DNA of 64,000 bases from Spirosoma linguale DSM 74 (GCA_000024525.1 CP001769.1:5923001-5987000); one strand, 5' to 3'; shown: positions 26,588-35,671, counted from the first letter of the stretch. Numbers and translations are program-made. The notes: generated by a model not told the origin, from the sequence alone.

Positions 26588-26630
26588 CGTAGTCAAGACT
26601 GGTCTGTTCACTAAAGCAATCTTGACTACG
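26588..26630. repeat. Inverted repeat between YceI and serine hydrolase genes
   Basis: Arms 26588-26598 and 26620-26630 are 11 perfect bases, with further imperfect pairing outside. It lies 8 bases past the YceI stop on the minus strand and 20 bases before the hydrolase start. It may be a weak terminator or mRNA stabiliser. Confidence 0.5.
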
Positions 26631-26638
26631 CAATATAT

Positions 26639-27196
26639 TCACAAAGGAAATACGACATTGAACTTCAGGAGCATAGCATCTTCAGTTTTCAGGCCCATCA
26701 GCGATGGTCGTTCAATATTGTGGTCGCTCATGTTGACGGGAAACTCACCCGTCAGCGTCATTTTCCCACCCGCATCTTTACGGCTTGCCTGTAAGGTAGC
26801 GGGTTTGGCAACCCCATGAAATGTGAGGGTGCCTTTGGCCACTATGGCCCCGTTTTCACCCGGCTTTATGTCGGAGCTGACAAAGGTTACGTTCGGAAAC
26901 TTCAACCCATCCAGTACTTCAATGGCGTGTGAATCGCGGTTGTTGTTGTCACTATCGAACGAGGCTACTTTCAGGGAGACAGCTACTGTTTCGGGCTGTT
27001 TGGTATCGTCGTTATAAATGACGGCGCAGTTAACGTCGTGGCTAACCCCGTCCCATTTGTGCAGCGGGTGTTTGGCCGAATACGTAACGGTCGACAGGGC
27101 TTTATCAGCCACCAGCTTCCGCTTGCCCATTGGGCTGACAAAGGCACACAGGAGCCCGATAGCCAGCCAGCAGCTATACTTGATTGTGCTATTCAT
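26639..27196 (-). CDS. YceI-family protein
   Basis: The 185-residue protein has an N-terminal hydrophobic export segment (YSCWLAIGLLCAFVSPMG) and then the YceI lipocalin-like barrel: STVTYSAKHPLHKWDGVSHD, DSDNNNRDSHAIEVLDGLKF, PNVTFVSSDI, GTLTFHGV and a C-terminal FNVVFPL. Characterised members bind isoprenoid chains in the periplasm. It starts four bases after the b561-like gene on the same strand, so the two are cotranscribed. Confidence 0.88.
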   Translation of the reverse strand: MNSTIKYSCWLAIGLLCAFVSPMGKRKLVADKALSTVTYSAKHPLHKWDGVSHDVNCAVIYNDDTKQPETVAVSLKVASFDSDNNNRDSHAIEVLDGLKFPNVTFVSSDIKPGENGAIVAKGTLTFHGVAKPATLQASRKDAGGKMTLTGEFPVNMSDHNIERPSLMGLKTEDAMLLKFNVVFPL

Positions 27197-27200
27197 AATC

Positions 27201-27884
27201 TTAGAAAGTTAGGGCAAGAACCGAAGCCGCATACGCGCCGAAGGTAGTATAAGCAGCCGCCCGGTGATAGGGTTTGAGCGATGAGTTATCTTCGATCATG
27301 CCCGCCAGAATATTGGTAGCCACCATACCCGTCAGATGAACGATAGCCAGGTATTTATGCAGTTTGATGGATGTAAACCCTTTACGGGCACCCACTACCG
27401 GCGGAGGGGCCGTGAGCGAGAGTAACAGCGTAGTGCCGTAGGTAACATTGATAAACGCAGCCGAACGCTCATGCCACTTTTTTGTATCGACGTAGTCCTG
27501 CCCCTTGGCGTTGTACAGCTTAGCGCCGATAAGACCCTGCGCAATAAACCCCGCCAGCGTCACGAAACCACCAATCTGGTGCGCCACCAGCATCGTCCGG
27601 CGAACTTTCAACTCATGGGCACGACCTTCAGGCGTCAGGGGTGCCACGTTCATGGACCGCAGCAACCCCTTAGGTCCCCAGAATGCTCGCTGGGTGAATA
27701 TCATTTTATGCGGCAATAACTCAGTTTTTGCTTCCGTTGAGTCGCTTAAACCAGCCAGCAGGTCAGCCGCCGAAGCGTCCGTTTGGGGGGCTATCGTTGT
27801 GTCGCGACGAACGGCTGTCGAATCCTGAGCCCAAAGAGAATTTATCCCCAGCCACATCAGCAAGGCAAAACAAACATATTTCAT
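27201..27884 (-). CDS. Four-helix membrane protein, cytochrome b561-like (tentative)
   Basis: The 227-residue protein has a signal peptide ending LWAQ, a soluble Ser/Thr-rich region of about 70 residues, then four hydrophobic segments. Histidines lie near the helices: VAHQIGGFVTLAG, KKWHERSAAF, KLHKYLAIVHLTG and KPYHRAAAY. Paired histidines of this kind are typical of two-haem b561-type cytochromes. The neighbouring Rieske protein makes an electron-transfer role plausible. The assignment rests on topology, not on a clear family signature. Confidence 0.5.
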   Translation of the reverse strand: MKYVCFALLMWLGINSLWAQDSTAVRRDTTIAPQTDASAADLLAGLSDSTEAKTELLPHKMIFTQRAFWGPKGLLRSMNVAPLTPEGRAHELKVRRTMLVAHQIGGFVTLAGFIAQGLIGAKLYNAKGQDYVDTKKWHERSAAFINVTYGTTLLLSLTAPPPVVGARKGFTSIKLHKYLAIVHLTGMVATNILAGMIEDNSSLKPYHRAAAYTTFGAYAASVLALTF

Positions 27885-27969
27885 CCGCTACGATTTATCG
27901 GTTAGTAACTAGTCGGCACACCGCATGGCCTGCTTTTCACGAGTTGATATACGTTTATTATCAGGCCAT

Positions 27970-28488
27970 CTAGGCAGTAACAGTGAGTGAGTTTCCATCG
28001 GCGCTAACGGCTGTTTTATACTGCGTCAGCGGCCGGGATGCGGGACCCACTTCTACGACACCGGTAGTACTGAACTCGGAGCCATGGTTTGGGCAGAAGA
28101 AATCGTTCTGAGTCGACCGATACTGCACGTCGGTGCCTTCGTGGGTGCACGTTTTAGACAGGGCAACATACTGTCCGGCAGTTGTTCTGGCCACAATTAA
28201 ATTACCAACCAGCACATACTGCCCGGCGGTTTTGAGCTTGTTAAACGTAGAGTCTGAGAGGTTCAGCGTGAAATTAATGACCCCTTTAGATACCTCAGCA
28301 TTACCCGTTATGCCCGTGCTGGGTACAGGCGTAGTAGTTGACGGAGTTGGGTCGTCGCTGCCCTTCGATGAGCAGGAACTCAGGGTGGTTCCCATGCAGT
28401 AAAAGGCCATCAGGGCTGCACTACTCATACCCAGGCTGCGAATAAATTCCCCACGATTCATCTGGTCGGCTGTTGGATTGCTTTTCAT
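27970..28488 (-). CDS. Exported Rieske [2Fe-2S] protein
   Basis: The 172-residue protein has an export signal with a possible lipobox LSSC (Cys39), a Ser/Thr/Pro-rich linker, and a Rieske domain whose cluster ligands are C114-T-H116 and C132-P-N-H135, in KTCTHEGTDV and FFCPNHGSEF. It should carry electrons on the outer face of the inner membrane or in the periplasm. It heads a same-strand string with the b561-like, YceI and hydrolase genes and is not next to a cytochrome bc1 gene, so it is not an ordinary bc1 subunit. Confidence 0.9.
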   Translation of the reverse strand: MKSNPTADQMNRGEFIRSLGMSSAALMAFYCMGTTLSSCSSKGSDDPTPSTTTPVPSTGITGNAEVSKGVINFTLNLSDSTFNKLKTAGQYVLVGNLIVARTTAGQYVALSKTCTHEGTDVQYRSTQNDFFCPNHGSEFSTTGVVEVGPASRPLTQYKTAVSADGNSLTVTA

Positions 28489-28562
28489 TGGTTGTCCTTT
28501 TATTTATTTCGTGTAATAACAATAATTACCAGCCATGTCAGGCCTAATCGCGCGTGTTGTTT

Positions 28563-30209
28563 TTAAAGTTTGTATCGAATCGAGAAAAAAGTACCGGTAC
28601 TAAGCAGATCGATCTTGAAAAAACCAACCCCTTTCAGAGGTACCTTCATAAAAGGTTCTACTTGCCACGACAAGCGTTTTGTTAAGGCCCGCTCGTAGCC
28701 AACAGACAGGTTCAACTGGCTAAGGCCATAGCCACCGGTGCTATAACTGGCTTCTTTTTTCACATTGTAGGTGTGAGGAGGATAGTTAAATGTATAATCC
28801 TCTTTTTTGATGTAATAGCTTGTTACGCCACTGGATATGAACCATCGGCTCGGTGGTAATCCACTGGTTCGCGGACGAAGCGAAAAGTCATAACGGATAT
28901 TGATCGGAATGTCGAACATAGTACACTGCCCATCAATACTGAGCGGTTTCACAATGGTTCCTCCATTATTCCAGGTACCCTGTGGGGCGGTATACTCCGA
29001 ACCCAGTGCACTATAAATCTTCGTACTCTGAATAACACCGGCCTGCACACTCCAGCGCGAAGCCAGCCGGTATTCCAGATACACGCCTACATTGGTACCG
29101 GGCCGGGTAAAGTTCTTCAGCCCTACCGAACTCAAATCGGGCGCTACGGCAAACCGGATACTCAGGCCGCGCTGAACCGGCGACGCTGGTTTTACTTGCT
29201 GCGCAACCGTATCTGGTTGAGGCTTCTCAACCCATTCCCGACCCGTAAAAGGTAGGGGGTTAGGCCATTTGGCGAGCCGGATTGCCAATTCGTTGATAAC
29301 TGACAATCCGGCTGCCTCTGCCTGAACTCCATTAGGTTGGTTGGTATTTTCAGCGGTATTGGTAATCTTGGCAACTGGTTCCCGGCTTCTCCTGAACGGC
29401 TGTTTGCTAATCGATGCGCCAAAAATCATCGTCGGATCGTTACTGGCCACAGGCGTTACACCACGATCTGTACGGCGAACTTTTGTCTGGTTTCGATTCA
29501 GTAGTCGTTCCGTTGCTAATGTCCCTATCCGTTGCCGGACCATCTTCGTACGGACTGCCCCGCCCACGACGTCCTCAGAAGGTACGCCCCGGTCACGTAC
29601 GTTTATTGCGCGATCCATATCGGTTCGATCAGGTTTCAGTCCATACGCAACCTTCTCTTCAGCTGTTGCATTCGGTGTGGTTGACGTTACCTTTTTTACC
29701 GCTTCGACTGATGATTTAGTTGGGTTGCGGCTTTCCGGCCGACCGTTGGTATCGGTCAAGTCGTTGACCGACTGTTTCGGGCTGGTCGATTGAGGAACTG
29801 GCTTTGCTTTCCATGCCTCAGTCCCATCTGACGTCGTTTGCGCGGAGTCGGTTTTCAACACGCGTGATTCCACCGCCCGACCCAGCCGTGGCTGCGTTTT
29901 ATTCAACTCAGGGCTTACTGCTAATGGCGGTAAGGTAATCGCTACTACAGACGCGGAGTCACTGCCTTTCGTAACACGACGATAGGTGTAGAGGCTTCCT
30001 GTAAGCAGGAATAAAAACAGCCCCACAACCATACCCCATCGGAGAATATTTTTCCAAAGTGGTGTTTCACCGGGCACCGTCCGATCGTTCGTATCCAGCC
30101 GGGACTTCATGTCCTGCCAGGCCGTCGGATCAAACGGAGGATCAAACTCTTCAGCCGACTTTCTGAAGAGCCCGTCCAATTGGTCATCGGTTAGCTCTGA
30201 CATACTCAT
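28563..30209 (-). CDS. Membrane-anchored protein with anti-sigma-like N-terminus and C-terminal beta-barrel
   Basis: The first 45 residues are acidic and contain DDQLDGLFRKSAEEFDPPFD, like the cytoplasmic part of Bacteroidota anti-sigma factors. A single membrane helix follows at about residues 52-72 (WGMVVGLFLFLLTGSLYTYR). Then comes a long Thr/Arg/Pro-rich linker, and the last 190 residues look like an outer-membrane beta-barrel or PorT-like domain (SIRFAVAPDLSSVGLKNF to FFSIRYKL). The gene overlaps the end of the ECF sigma gene by 26 bases, so the two are made together and it probably controls that sigma factor. Confidence 0.75.
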   Translation of the reverse strand: MSMSELTDDQLDGLFRKSAEEFDPPFDPTAWQDMKSRLDTNDRTVPGETPLWKNILRWGMVVGLFLFLLTGSLYTYRRVTKGSDSASVVAITLPPLAVSPELNKTQPRLGRAVESRVLKTDSAQTTSDGTEAWKAKPVPQSTSPKQSVNDLTDTNGRPESRNPTKSSVEAVKKVTSTTPNATAEEKVAYGLKPDRTDMDRAINVRDRGVPSEDVVGGAVRTKMVRQRIGTLATERLLNRNQTKVRRTDRGVTPVASNDPTMIFGASISKQPFRRSREPVAKITNTAENTNQPNGVQAEAAGLSVINELAIRLAKWPNPLPFTGREWVEKPQPDTVAQQVKPASPVQRGLSIRFAVAPDLSSVGLKNFTRPGTNVGVYLEYRLASRWSVQAGVIQSTKIYSALGSEYTAPQGTWNNGGTIVKPLSIDGQCTMFDIPINIRYDFSLRPRTSGLPPSRWFISSGVTSYYIKKEDYTFNYPPHTYNVKKEASYSTGGYGLSQLNLSVGYERALTKRLSWQVEPFMKVPLKGVGFFKIDLLSTGTFFSIRYKL

Positions 30210-30762
30210 CGTTGTTTAAGCGTTTTAGCAACACGCGCAGGTTTTCCCGTGCCCGTGCCAGGTTCGACTTCGACGCGCCAACCGAAATGCCGAGTTGCCC
30301 GGCTATTTCATCGTGCGTGAATCCATCCATAACATACAAATTAAATACTAGCCGGTAGGCCGGTGACAGCCGCTGAATCAGGCCCATCAGGTCTTCGTGT
30401 GCCAACTGCCCAAAGGCATCGGCCGATTCCGAAGCCACGGTCTGCTCAATATGTTCTACGTCTTCGTGGTTATGATGACGCACCTCCTGCCGGTAGTGAT
30501 CTATAGCCGCATTGATCAAAATACGTCGAAGCCATCCTTTAAATGGCTGCGCCGAATCGTACTGATCCAGTCGTGTAAATACCTTCAGAAACCCATCATT
30601 CAGTACTTCCACAGCTCCCTCACGAGTGGGCGCATAACGTAAACAAACACTCATAGCATACCCATAGAACTGCTTGTAGAGCAATTCCTGACTTTTCCGC
30701 TGGTTGCGTAAGCAGCCAGCAAGCAGGTCGTTCAGGGCAGGTATGTTCGGTGCGTTGGACAA
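30184..30762 (-). CDS. ECF-type RNA polymerase sigma factor
   Basis: The 192-residue protein has sigma-70 region 2 at about residues 25-95 (LYKQFYGYAMSVCLRYAPT, KGWLRRILINAAIDHYRQE) and region 4 at about 125-175 (LSPAYRLVFNLYVMDGFTHD, EIAGQLGISVGASKSNLAR). It directs RNA polymerase to a small regulon. The overlapping downstream gene encodes its likely membrane-bound partner, a usual pairing for ECF factors. Confidence 0.93.
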   Translation of the reverse strand: MSNAPNIPALNDLLAGCLRNQRKSQELLYKQFYGYAMSVCLRYAPTREGAVEVLNDGFLKVFTRLDQYDSAQPFKGWLRRILINAAIDHYRQEVRHHNHEDVEHIEQTVASESADAFGQLAHEDLMGLIQRLSPAYRLVFNLYVMDGFTHDEIAGQLGISVGASKSNLARARENLRVLLKRLNNDEYVRANR

Positions 30763-30837
30763 AGTAACCTGGTTGTAAATGCCACTTGTGGCGGCTTGTC
30801 AGTCAATCAAAATTTCCACCTGATCAGAAGACACTTA

Positions 30838-31683
30838 TTAATTGGGTGCCACGGGCGAGGTTGTATTGACCACTGGCCAGACACCCGGCCTTGGCACGCT
30901 TACGCCCAGCGTTTTACCCCTGATACCCTGATCCGGGCCAAAATAATAGAGCGGCCAGCCTTTGTACGTCAGTTGTGATTTGCCCACTGCTGTAATGATC
31001 TTGAAGTCATTTTTATCCAAAAGAGACGGTACTTCACCAATCGTCGTCGTTACAAAGATGGGCCAGGTGGCATCGTTGCTCAAGTCCGCTTTTGTATACT
31101 TATTCACATTATTCTTATCAAACGCGAAGGCATACAGCGTACGGCCCACACTATCGACTAGGAACAGTGAATTAGCGGTACCTTCTTTGGTATCAAATGT
31201 ATAATTTTTACCGTCATTACCAACAAGTTGTTTCGAAGCAAGCATAACGGTATAGTTAGTTTTGGCCGCCATCCATACGCTACCCACTTTATCGCCGTTA
31301 ACATCACCCGCTTTGGCGTCGTTTTTGAAGTAATAAAGCGGCCAGCCTTTAAATGTGGTCTGCTTGCTCCCATCGGCCCGCGTAATGACCGCAAAATCTG
31401 TTGTCTTTAAACCAGCCCCTAAAGTAAGCGTGGCTGTTTCCTTGTAAAAAACAGGCCAGTTGTCCTTACAGGTGCCAGTACAGGTACCGTCTCCGGCCAC
31501 ATCGCCTGCGTAAAAATAAAGGGTTTTACCCCCCTCACCGGTCATGATGTTACCGACCGATGAAGCTTTAATGGAAACATCTGGCGAAACAATAGCCGGA
31601 TTATCTCCATTACAACCAAACATGGCCACAACAATCAGCAGCATTGCCAGGAAAGACGGACTGACGTAAACGATTCGTTTCAT
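30838..31683 (-). CDS. COG4315-type repeat lipoprotein
   Basis: The 281-residue protein has a lipobox VAMFGC near residue 24 and two copies of a COG4315 (secreted repeat of unknown function) module. The first has TLYFYAGDVAGDGTCTGTC, DNWPVFYK and TFKGWPLYYFKND; the second has TLYAFAFDKNNVNKYTK, ATWPIFV and TYKGWPLYYFGPD. It should be a periplasmic or outer-membrane lipoprotein. The family often lies near redox and haem proteins, which fits the Rieske/b561 cluster close by. It reads in the same direction as, and just upstream of, the sigma-factor gene's far end. Confidence 0.82.
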   Translation of the reverse strand: MKRIVYVSPSFLAMLLIVVAMFGCNGDNPAIVSPDVSIKASSVGNIMTGEGGKTLYFYAGDVAGDGTCTGTCKDNWPVFYKETATLTLGAGLKTTDFAVITRADGSKQTTFKGWPLYYFKNDAKAGDVNGDKVGSVWMAAKTNYTVMLASKQLVGNDGKNYTFDTKEGTANSLFLVDSVGRTLYAFAFDKNNVNKYTKADLSNDATWPIFVTTTIGEVPSLLDKNDFKIITAVGKSQLTYKGWPLYYFGPDQGIRGKTLGVSVPRPGVWPVVNTTSPVAPN

Positions 31684-31783
31684 TTTATCAACTGTGTTTA
31701 AAGATGGAAAAAGAACAGTTGAACCGGTTCGTTCGTCAATACGGAAGGGTATCGAAACAGGTTGCGTCGACGCTTAAAAAAAG

Positions 31784-32932
31784 TCAACTGGCTTCATCGG
31801 CCCGGCGGTCGGCCCGGATTTCGGGGATAGTATCGGGGTCGATCAGACCAAGCGATGCCGCGTGTTCAGCAGCTTCTACCGTATCGGCAACCAGCAGCAT
31901 GGGTACCTTCTGGGCCTGAGTGGTTCGGATAAGTTCGCGAACCGATTCGTCGCGCTGCTCGGGTGTTACATCGCGAATGTACACCGCCAGTATGCGGCCT
32001 GGATTTTCACGTACTACCTGCGAGTAAATTTCAGGGTCCTGCTGGCCGCTGTCGCCGATGAGTACAAACGGGAGCTGCGGATTCACGTCCAGCACTTTCC
32101 GAATCATAGCCAGTTTGTGCGTATGATGACCCTGAGACGATAGCAGCTTGGCGCTGAGGTCGAGGTCGCGCAGTAGAATGGGGCCTTTGGGTATGCCCTG
32201 AATACGAAAAAAATCGACCAACAGATCGTACAGATTCCAGGGACTGCTCGATACAAAATAGATGGGATTAAACAGAGTCGTTACCGGACCGCTCTGCAAA
32301 GCCCGATAAAAAGCTGCGATGCCCGCAAAAGGCAGGCGGGTGTAGGCATTTCCCAGAAAAGTAAGTTTGGCCGTCTGAATCAGGTTGGTGGCATCTGTAA
32401 CGAGCACCGTATCATCAATATCCGAAATAACCCCAAACTGGCTGTAAGGGGGCGAAATCATCAAATGCCCTTCTTTGACCACCGGGCCATGCTCCTCGTT
32501 GAGTTCAGTTGCCGGTTGCTCAATGCCATCCAGCGAGTAACGAACCGGAAACCAGGCCCGGCCGGGCGGCAGATCATTCGGTGGGTTAACCGTCACCTGA
32601 AAATAGCCATCGCCATCCGTTATAGCAGTGTAAGCCTGCCCGAAAGCCTCAATACGAACGGTTACACCGGGCACTTCGCGGCTCCCGAACCGTTGGTAGG
32701 TTGCCAGCAGGTTTTGCCAGAAGGTATCCCGGTCACTGGGGGTGCTCAGGTCGCGCTGGCGTAAGACGCGGCCAGTTAGCCAGACCGCCGTTGGGCTGCC
32801 AAAGCCCCGGTAATAGATGATACGATACGGCTTGCTGGCGTCGAGCCGGCCAAAAAGGCGGTTCTTCAGGCGGTCGAACTGGGTTTCGGCGTCTGCCGTC
32901 GTACTCGCTAACAATTCATTCCAGAAAGCCAT
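31784..32932 (-). CDS. App1-family (DUF2183) HAD-like phosphatase
   Basis: The 382-residue protein has an N-terminal Ig-like or carboxypeptidase-regulatory-like region (VTVRIEAFGQAYTAITDGDG) and a C-terminal App1 domain with the HAD nucleophile motif SDIDDTVLVTD near residue 170, followed by YFVSSSPWNLYDLL and FVLIGDSGQQDPEIY. Yeast App1 is a phosphatidate phosphatase; bacterial members presumably hydrolyse a phosphate ester or phospholipid. No signal peptide is seen. It stands alone and is divergent from ridA. Confidence 0.87.
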   Translation of the reverse strand: MAFWNELLASTTADAETQFDRLKNRLFGRLDASKPYRIIYYRGFGSPTAVWLTGRVLRQRDLSTPSDRDTFWQNLLATYQRFGSREVPGVTVRIEAFGQAYTAITDGDGYFQVTVNPPNDLPPGRAWFPVRYSLDGIEQPATELNEEHGPVVKEGHLMISPPYSQFGVISDIDDTVLVTDATNLIQTAKLTFLGNAYTRLPFAGIAAFYRALQSGPVTTLFNPIYFVSSSPWNLYDLLVDFFRIQGIPKGPILLRDLDLSAKLLSSQGHHTHKLAMIRKVLDVNPQLPFVLIGDSGQQDPEIYSQVVRENPGRILAVYIRDVTPEQRDESVRELIRTTQAQKVPMLLVADTVEAAEHAASLGLIDPDTIPEIRADRRADEAS

Positions 32933-33121
32933 AAGCAGCTAAAATCAATGGTTTTTCGGTGCCGACTACCGTTTTTGGCGAAGATGATCGCCCGATTTTC
33001 GGCCATCCGGGGGTTTAGTGATAACTTGCGGGCAATTTACCAGTCAGCACGCGGGTAGACGCAGTTAGTCTTTCCTTCGACTATACTGTCTGTCGCTACA
33101 GACTACTCATTCTTAAAAACC

Positions 33122-33490
33122 ATGAGCAAACAAATTGTTTATACCGACGAAGCACCGGCTCCTATAGGCCCTTATAGCCAGGCGGTTAAAATTAACGGAA
33201 CGTTATTCGTTTCAGGTCAGGTTGCCATCGAACTATCTACCCAGGGCGATATTCAGGCCGAAACCCAAAAGGTGATGGAGAACATCGGGGCTATTCTGAA
33301 AGCAGCCGGTATGGATTATCCTAACGTGGTTAAGAGCAGTATTTTCGTGAAAGACATGAACAACTTCGCGGCCATCAATGAAGTGTATGGACGGTTCTTC
33401 ACCGAAAACCCGCCCGCCCGCGAAACCGTAGAGGTAGCCCGTCTGCCTAAAGATGTTAACGTAGAAATTTCTGTAATAGCCGTCCAATAA
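33122..33490 (+). CDS. ridA: RidA-family enamine/imine deaminase
   Basis: The 122-residue protein matches RidA throughout: APAPIGPYSQAVKING, LFVSGQVAIE, the helix TQKVMENIGAILKAAGMDY, and the C-terminal ARETVEVARLPKDVNVEISV. The Arg in the last segment is the one that binds the substrate carboxylate in active members. RidA hydrolyses reactive 2-aminoacrylate and similar enamines formed by PLP enzymes. The long hairpin that follows begins right after its stop codon. Confidence 0.93.
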   Translation: MSKQIVYTDEAPAPIGPYSQAVKINGTLFVSGQVAIELSTQGDIQAETQKVMENIGAILKAAGMDYPNVVKSSIFVKDMNNFAAINEVYGRFFTENPPARETVEVARLPKDVNVEISVIAVQ

Positions 33491-33492
33491 GT

Positions 33493-33570
33493 GAAAGAGC
33501 GAATGGCGAAAGAGTGGCTGACGCGTCAGCGATCTTATCCGCCATTCGCTCTTTCGCCATTCGCTCTTTC
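33493..33570. repeat. Long inverted repeat, family 2 (GAAAGAGCGAATGGCGAAAGAG)
   Basis: Perfect 22-base arms lie at 33493-33514 and 33549-33570; pairing continues imperfectly to 33577. It fills almost the whole 92-base gap between ridA and gltX and stops about 6 bases before the gltX start. The loop holds a separate palindrome, GCTGACGCGTCAGC, at 33517-33530. The GAAAGAG-rich arms recur at 60842-60937. Confidence 0.82.
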
Positions 33571-33582
33571 GCTCTTTAATTT

Positions 33583-35112
33583 ATGTCAAGACCCGTTCGC
33601 GTTCGTTTCGCGCCCAGCCCTACCGGCCCGCTGCACATTGGCGGAGTGCGTACTGCGCTGTATAATTATTTGTTTGCCCGAAAAATGGGCGGAAAAATGC
33701 TCCTGCGTATCGAAGATACCGATCAGAATCGCTTCGTACCGGGTGCCGAAGAATACATTCAGGAGGCCTTAAAATGGGTCGGCATTGAGATTGACGAAGG
33801 CCAGGGTCCTGGTGGCCCACATGCACCCTACCGCCAGTCGGAACGCCGTGAAATTTACCAGAAAGAAGCCCAGCGGTTAGTCGACGAAGGCAAAGCCTAC
33901 TACGCCTTCGATACGGCCGAAGAACTGGACGCCATGCGCAAACGGCTCGAAGAAGCCAATGCACCGGCGGCTCAGTATAACGCAATTACCCGGATGCAGA
34001 TGCGCAACTCGCTCACCATGAAGCCCGAAGAGGTGAAGGCTCGCATGGACGCGGGCGACCCGTTTGTAATCCGGCTGAAAACACCCCGCAAAGAGGAAGT
34101 TCGGCTGAACGACCTGATCCGGGGTTGGGTAAATGTGCATTCGTCGGCCATCGACGATAAAGTGCTGCTGAAGTCCGACGGCTTACCAACTTATCACCTC
34201 GCCAACATCGTGGATGATCACCTGATGGAAATCACGCACGTGATCCGGGGTGAAGAGTGGTTGCCCTCTGCTCCGCTGCACGTGTTGCTGTATCGTTATC
34301 TGGGCTGGGAAGACACCATGCCGCAGTTCGCTCACCTGCCGCTGCTGCTCAAGCCCGAAGGCAACGGCAAACTAAGCAAGCGCGACGCCGACCTCGGTGG
34401 TTTCCCGATCTTCCCGCTTCAATGGACCGATCCGATTACGGGTGTAACGGCTCGTGGTTTCCGGGAAGATGGCTACCTGCCCGAAGCCACCATTAACTTC
34501 CTGGCACTGCTGGGCTGGAATCCCGGCACCGAGCAGGAATTGTTCACGATGGATGAGTTGATTGCGAGTTTCGATCTCACGCAGGTTCACAAAGCCGGTG
34601 CCCGTTTCGACATTCAGAAAGCGCAGTGGTTCAACCACCAGTACATCCGTCTGCAACCCGATGCAGCCCTGGCCCCCGCCGTTCAGCAACAGGCCGAAGC
34701 GGCTGGTTTTAGCTGCTCTCCGGAGAAAGCGGAGAAAATTGCGGCCCTGCTCAAAGGACGCGTCAACTTCGCGCACGAAATCTTCACGGAAGCCGGTACG
34801 ATTTTCAACGCGCCAACGACCTATGACGAAGCTATTGTAACCGCCAAATGGAACGACGATGCAAAAAAAGCCGTAGCCGTTTTCCGGGATGCGCTGCAAA
34901 CGTTCGACGGTGCATTTATGGCCGATGACATCAAGCACACCCTCGGCGATGCCATGCAGCAGGCGGGTATCAAGCAGGGTAAAATCATGCAGGCCATGCG
35001 CCTGGCCCTAACGGGTTCCGGCGCGGGCCCCGACCTGATGCTGACGATGGAAATTATTGGTAAAGAAGAGACCGTAGCCCGGCTGGAGAAGGCATTAACT
35101 ACATTAGGATAA
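33583..35112 (+). CDS. gltX: Glutamate--tRNA ligase
   Basis: The 509-residue class I synthetase has the HIGH motif in PSPTGPLHIGGVRTALYNY near residue 18 and the KMSKS motif as GNGKLSKRDAD near residue 265. LRIEDTDQNR and RGEEWLPSAPLHVLL are also diagnostic. It charges tRNA-Glu, or both tRNA-Glu and tRNA-Gln where an amidotransferase route is used. Length is normal. It may share a transcript with ridA across the family 2 hairpin. Confidence 0.97.
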   Translation: MSRPVRVRFAPSPTGPLHIGGVRTALYNYLFARKMGGKMLLRIEDTDQNRFVPGAEEYIQEALKWVGIEIDEGQGPGGPHAPYRQSERREIYQKEAQRLVDEGKAYYAFDTAEELDAMRKRLEEANAPAAQYNAITRMQMRNSLTMKPEEVKARMDAGDPFVIRLKTPRKEEVRLNDLIRGWVNVHSSAIDDKVLLKSDGLPTYHLANIVDDHLMEITHVIRGEEWLPSAPLHVLLYRYLGWEDTMPQFAHLPLLLKPEGNGKLSKRDADLGGFPIFPLQWTDPITGVTARGFREDGYLPEATINFLALLGWNPGTEQELFTMDELIASFDLTQVHKAGARFDIQKAQWFNHQYIRLQPDAALAPAVQQQAEAAGFSCSPEKAEKIAALLKGRVNFAHEIFTEAGTIFNAPTTYDEAIVTAKWNDDAKKAVAVFRDALQTFDGAFMADDIKHTLGDAMQQAGIKQGKIMQAMRLALTGSGAGPDLMLTMEIIGKEETVARLEKALTTLG

Positions 35113-35129
35113 GACTGATGCGGGTGGTA

Positions 35130-35233
35130 AGCTGGCGCGGGCATTTGCCCGTGCCTTTACATGAAGTCATTATTCACTGACGCCAGCGAATGCTGGCTGT
35201 ATAAAAAGGCACGGGCAAACGCCCGCGCCAGCT
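35130..35233. repeat. Inverted repeat after gltX
   Basis: Arms 35130-35158 and 35205-35233 are 29 bases with a single mismatch; each contains GGGCAxxTGCCC-like inner symmetry. The 46-base loop contains a second small hairpin, GCCAGCGAATGCTGGC. It begins 17 bases past the gltX stop and probably ends or protects that transcript. The nested palindromes are REP/BIME-like. Confidence 0.8.
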
Positions 35234-35340
35234 CACGACTGAATCACACAGCAGAATCCATTTAATTTTTTTAAACTTATACGCCAAACGTAGGTTTCCG
35301 TCTTTGAGGCCTTATAGGTTTATACTAAACCGCGAATCTT

Positions 35341-35631
35341 ATGGCAAAGAAAAAAACCAACCCCGACGAGAACGACAAGCCGCGCGTTCATAAAGAACTG
35401 GAAGGCTTCGACATTCAGATAAACTCCTTCGGCGAGATCACGACGAGTTTTGATATTGACCGGATCAATCAGTTTCTCAACAAAACGGTCGACGATAAAA
35501 AGCTTCGTCACCGCACCGACCTGAATCTGAAAGGAGACCCGGATGAGGACGAAAAAGACGATGCATCGGACGATGATCACCTGTTCGATGAGACGGATAA
35601 CGATTTACCCGACGACATCAACCAACGCTAA
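35341..35631 (+). CDS. Conserved hypothetical acidic protein, 96 aa
   Basis: A small cytosolic protein with a basic start (MAKKKTNPDENDKP), a central EGFDIQINSFGEITTSFDID that looks like a folded strand-helix core, and a very acidic tail of about 35 residues rich in Asp and Glu. Short ATG-initiated genes with this core are familiar from Cytophagales genomes, though I cannot name a family. It is followed at once by a strong terminator, which supports it as a real single-gene unit. Confidence 0.72.
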   Translation: MAKKKTNPDENDKPRVHKELEGFDIQINSFGEITTSFDIDRINQFLNKTVDDKKLRHRTDLNLKGDPDEDEKDDASDDDHLFDETDNDLPDDINQR

Positions 35632-35671
35632 AAAAGCCCGACCTGCCAAAACGCCCGGTCGGGCTTTTTTT
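35631..35671 (+). terminator. Rho-independent terminator
   Basis: A-run, arm AGCCCGACC, loop of 13 bases, arm GGTCGGGCT, then seven T. It starts at the stop codon of the acidic 96-residue protein gene and can work on either strand. Confidence 0.85.
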
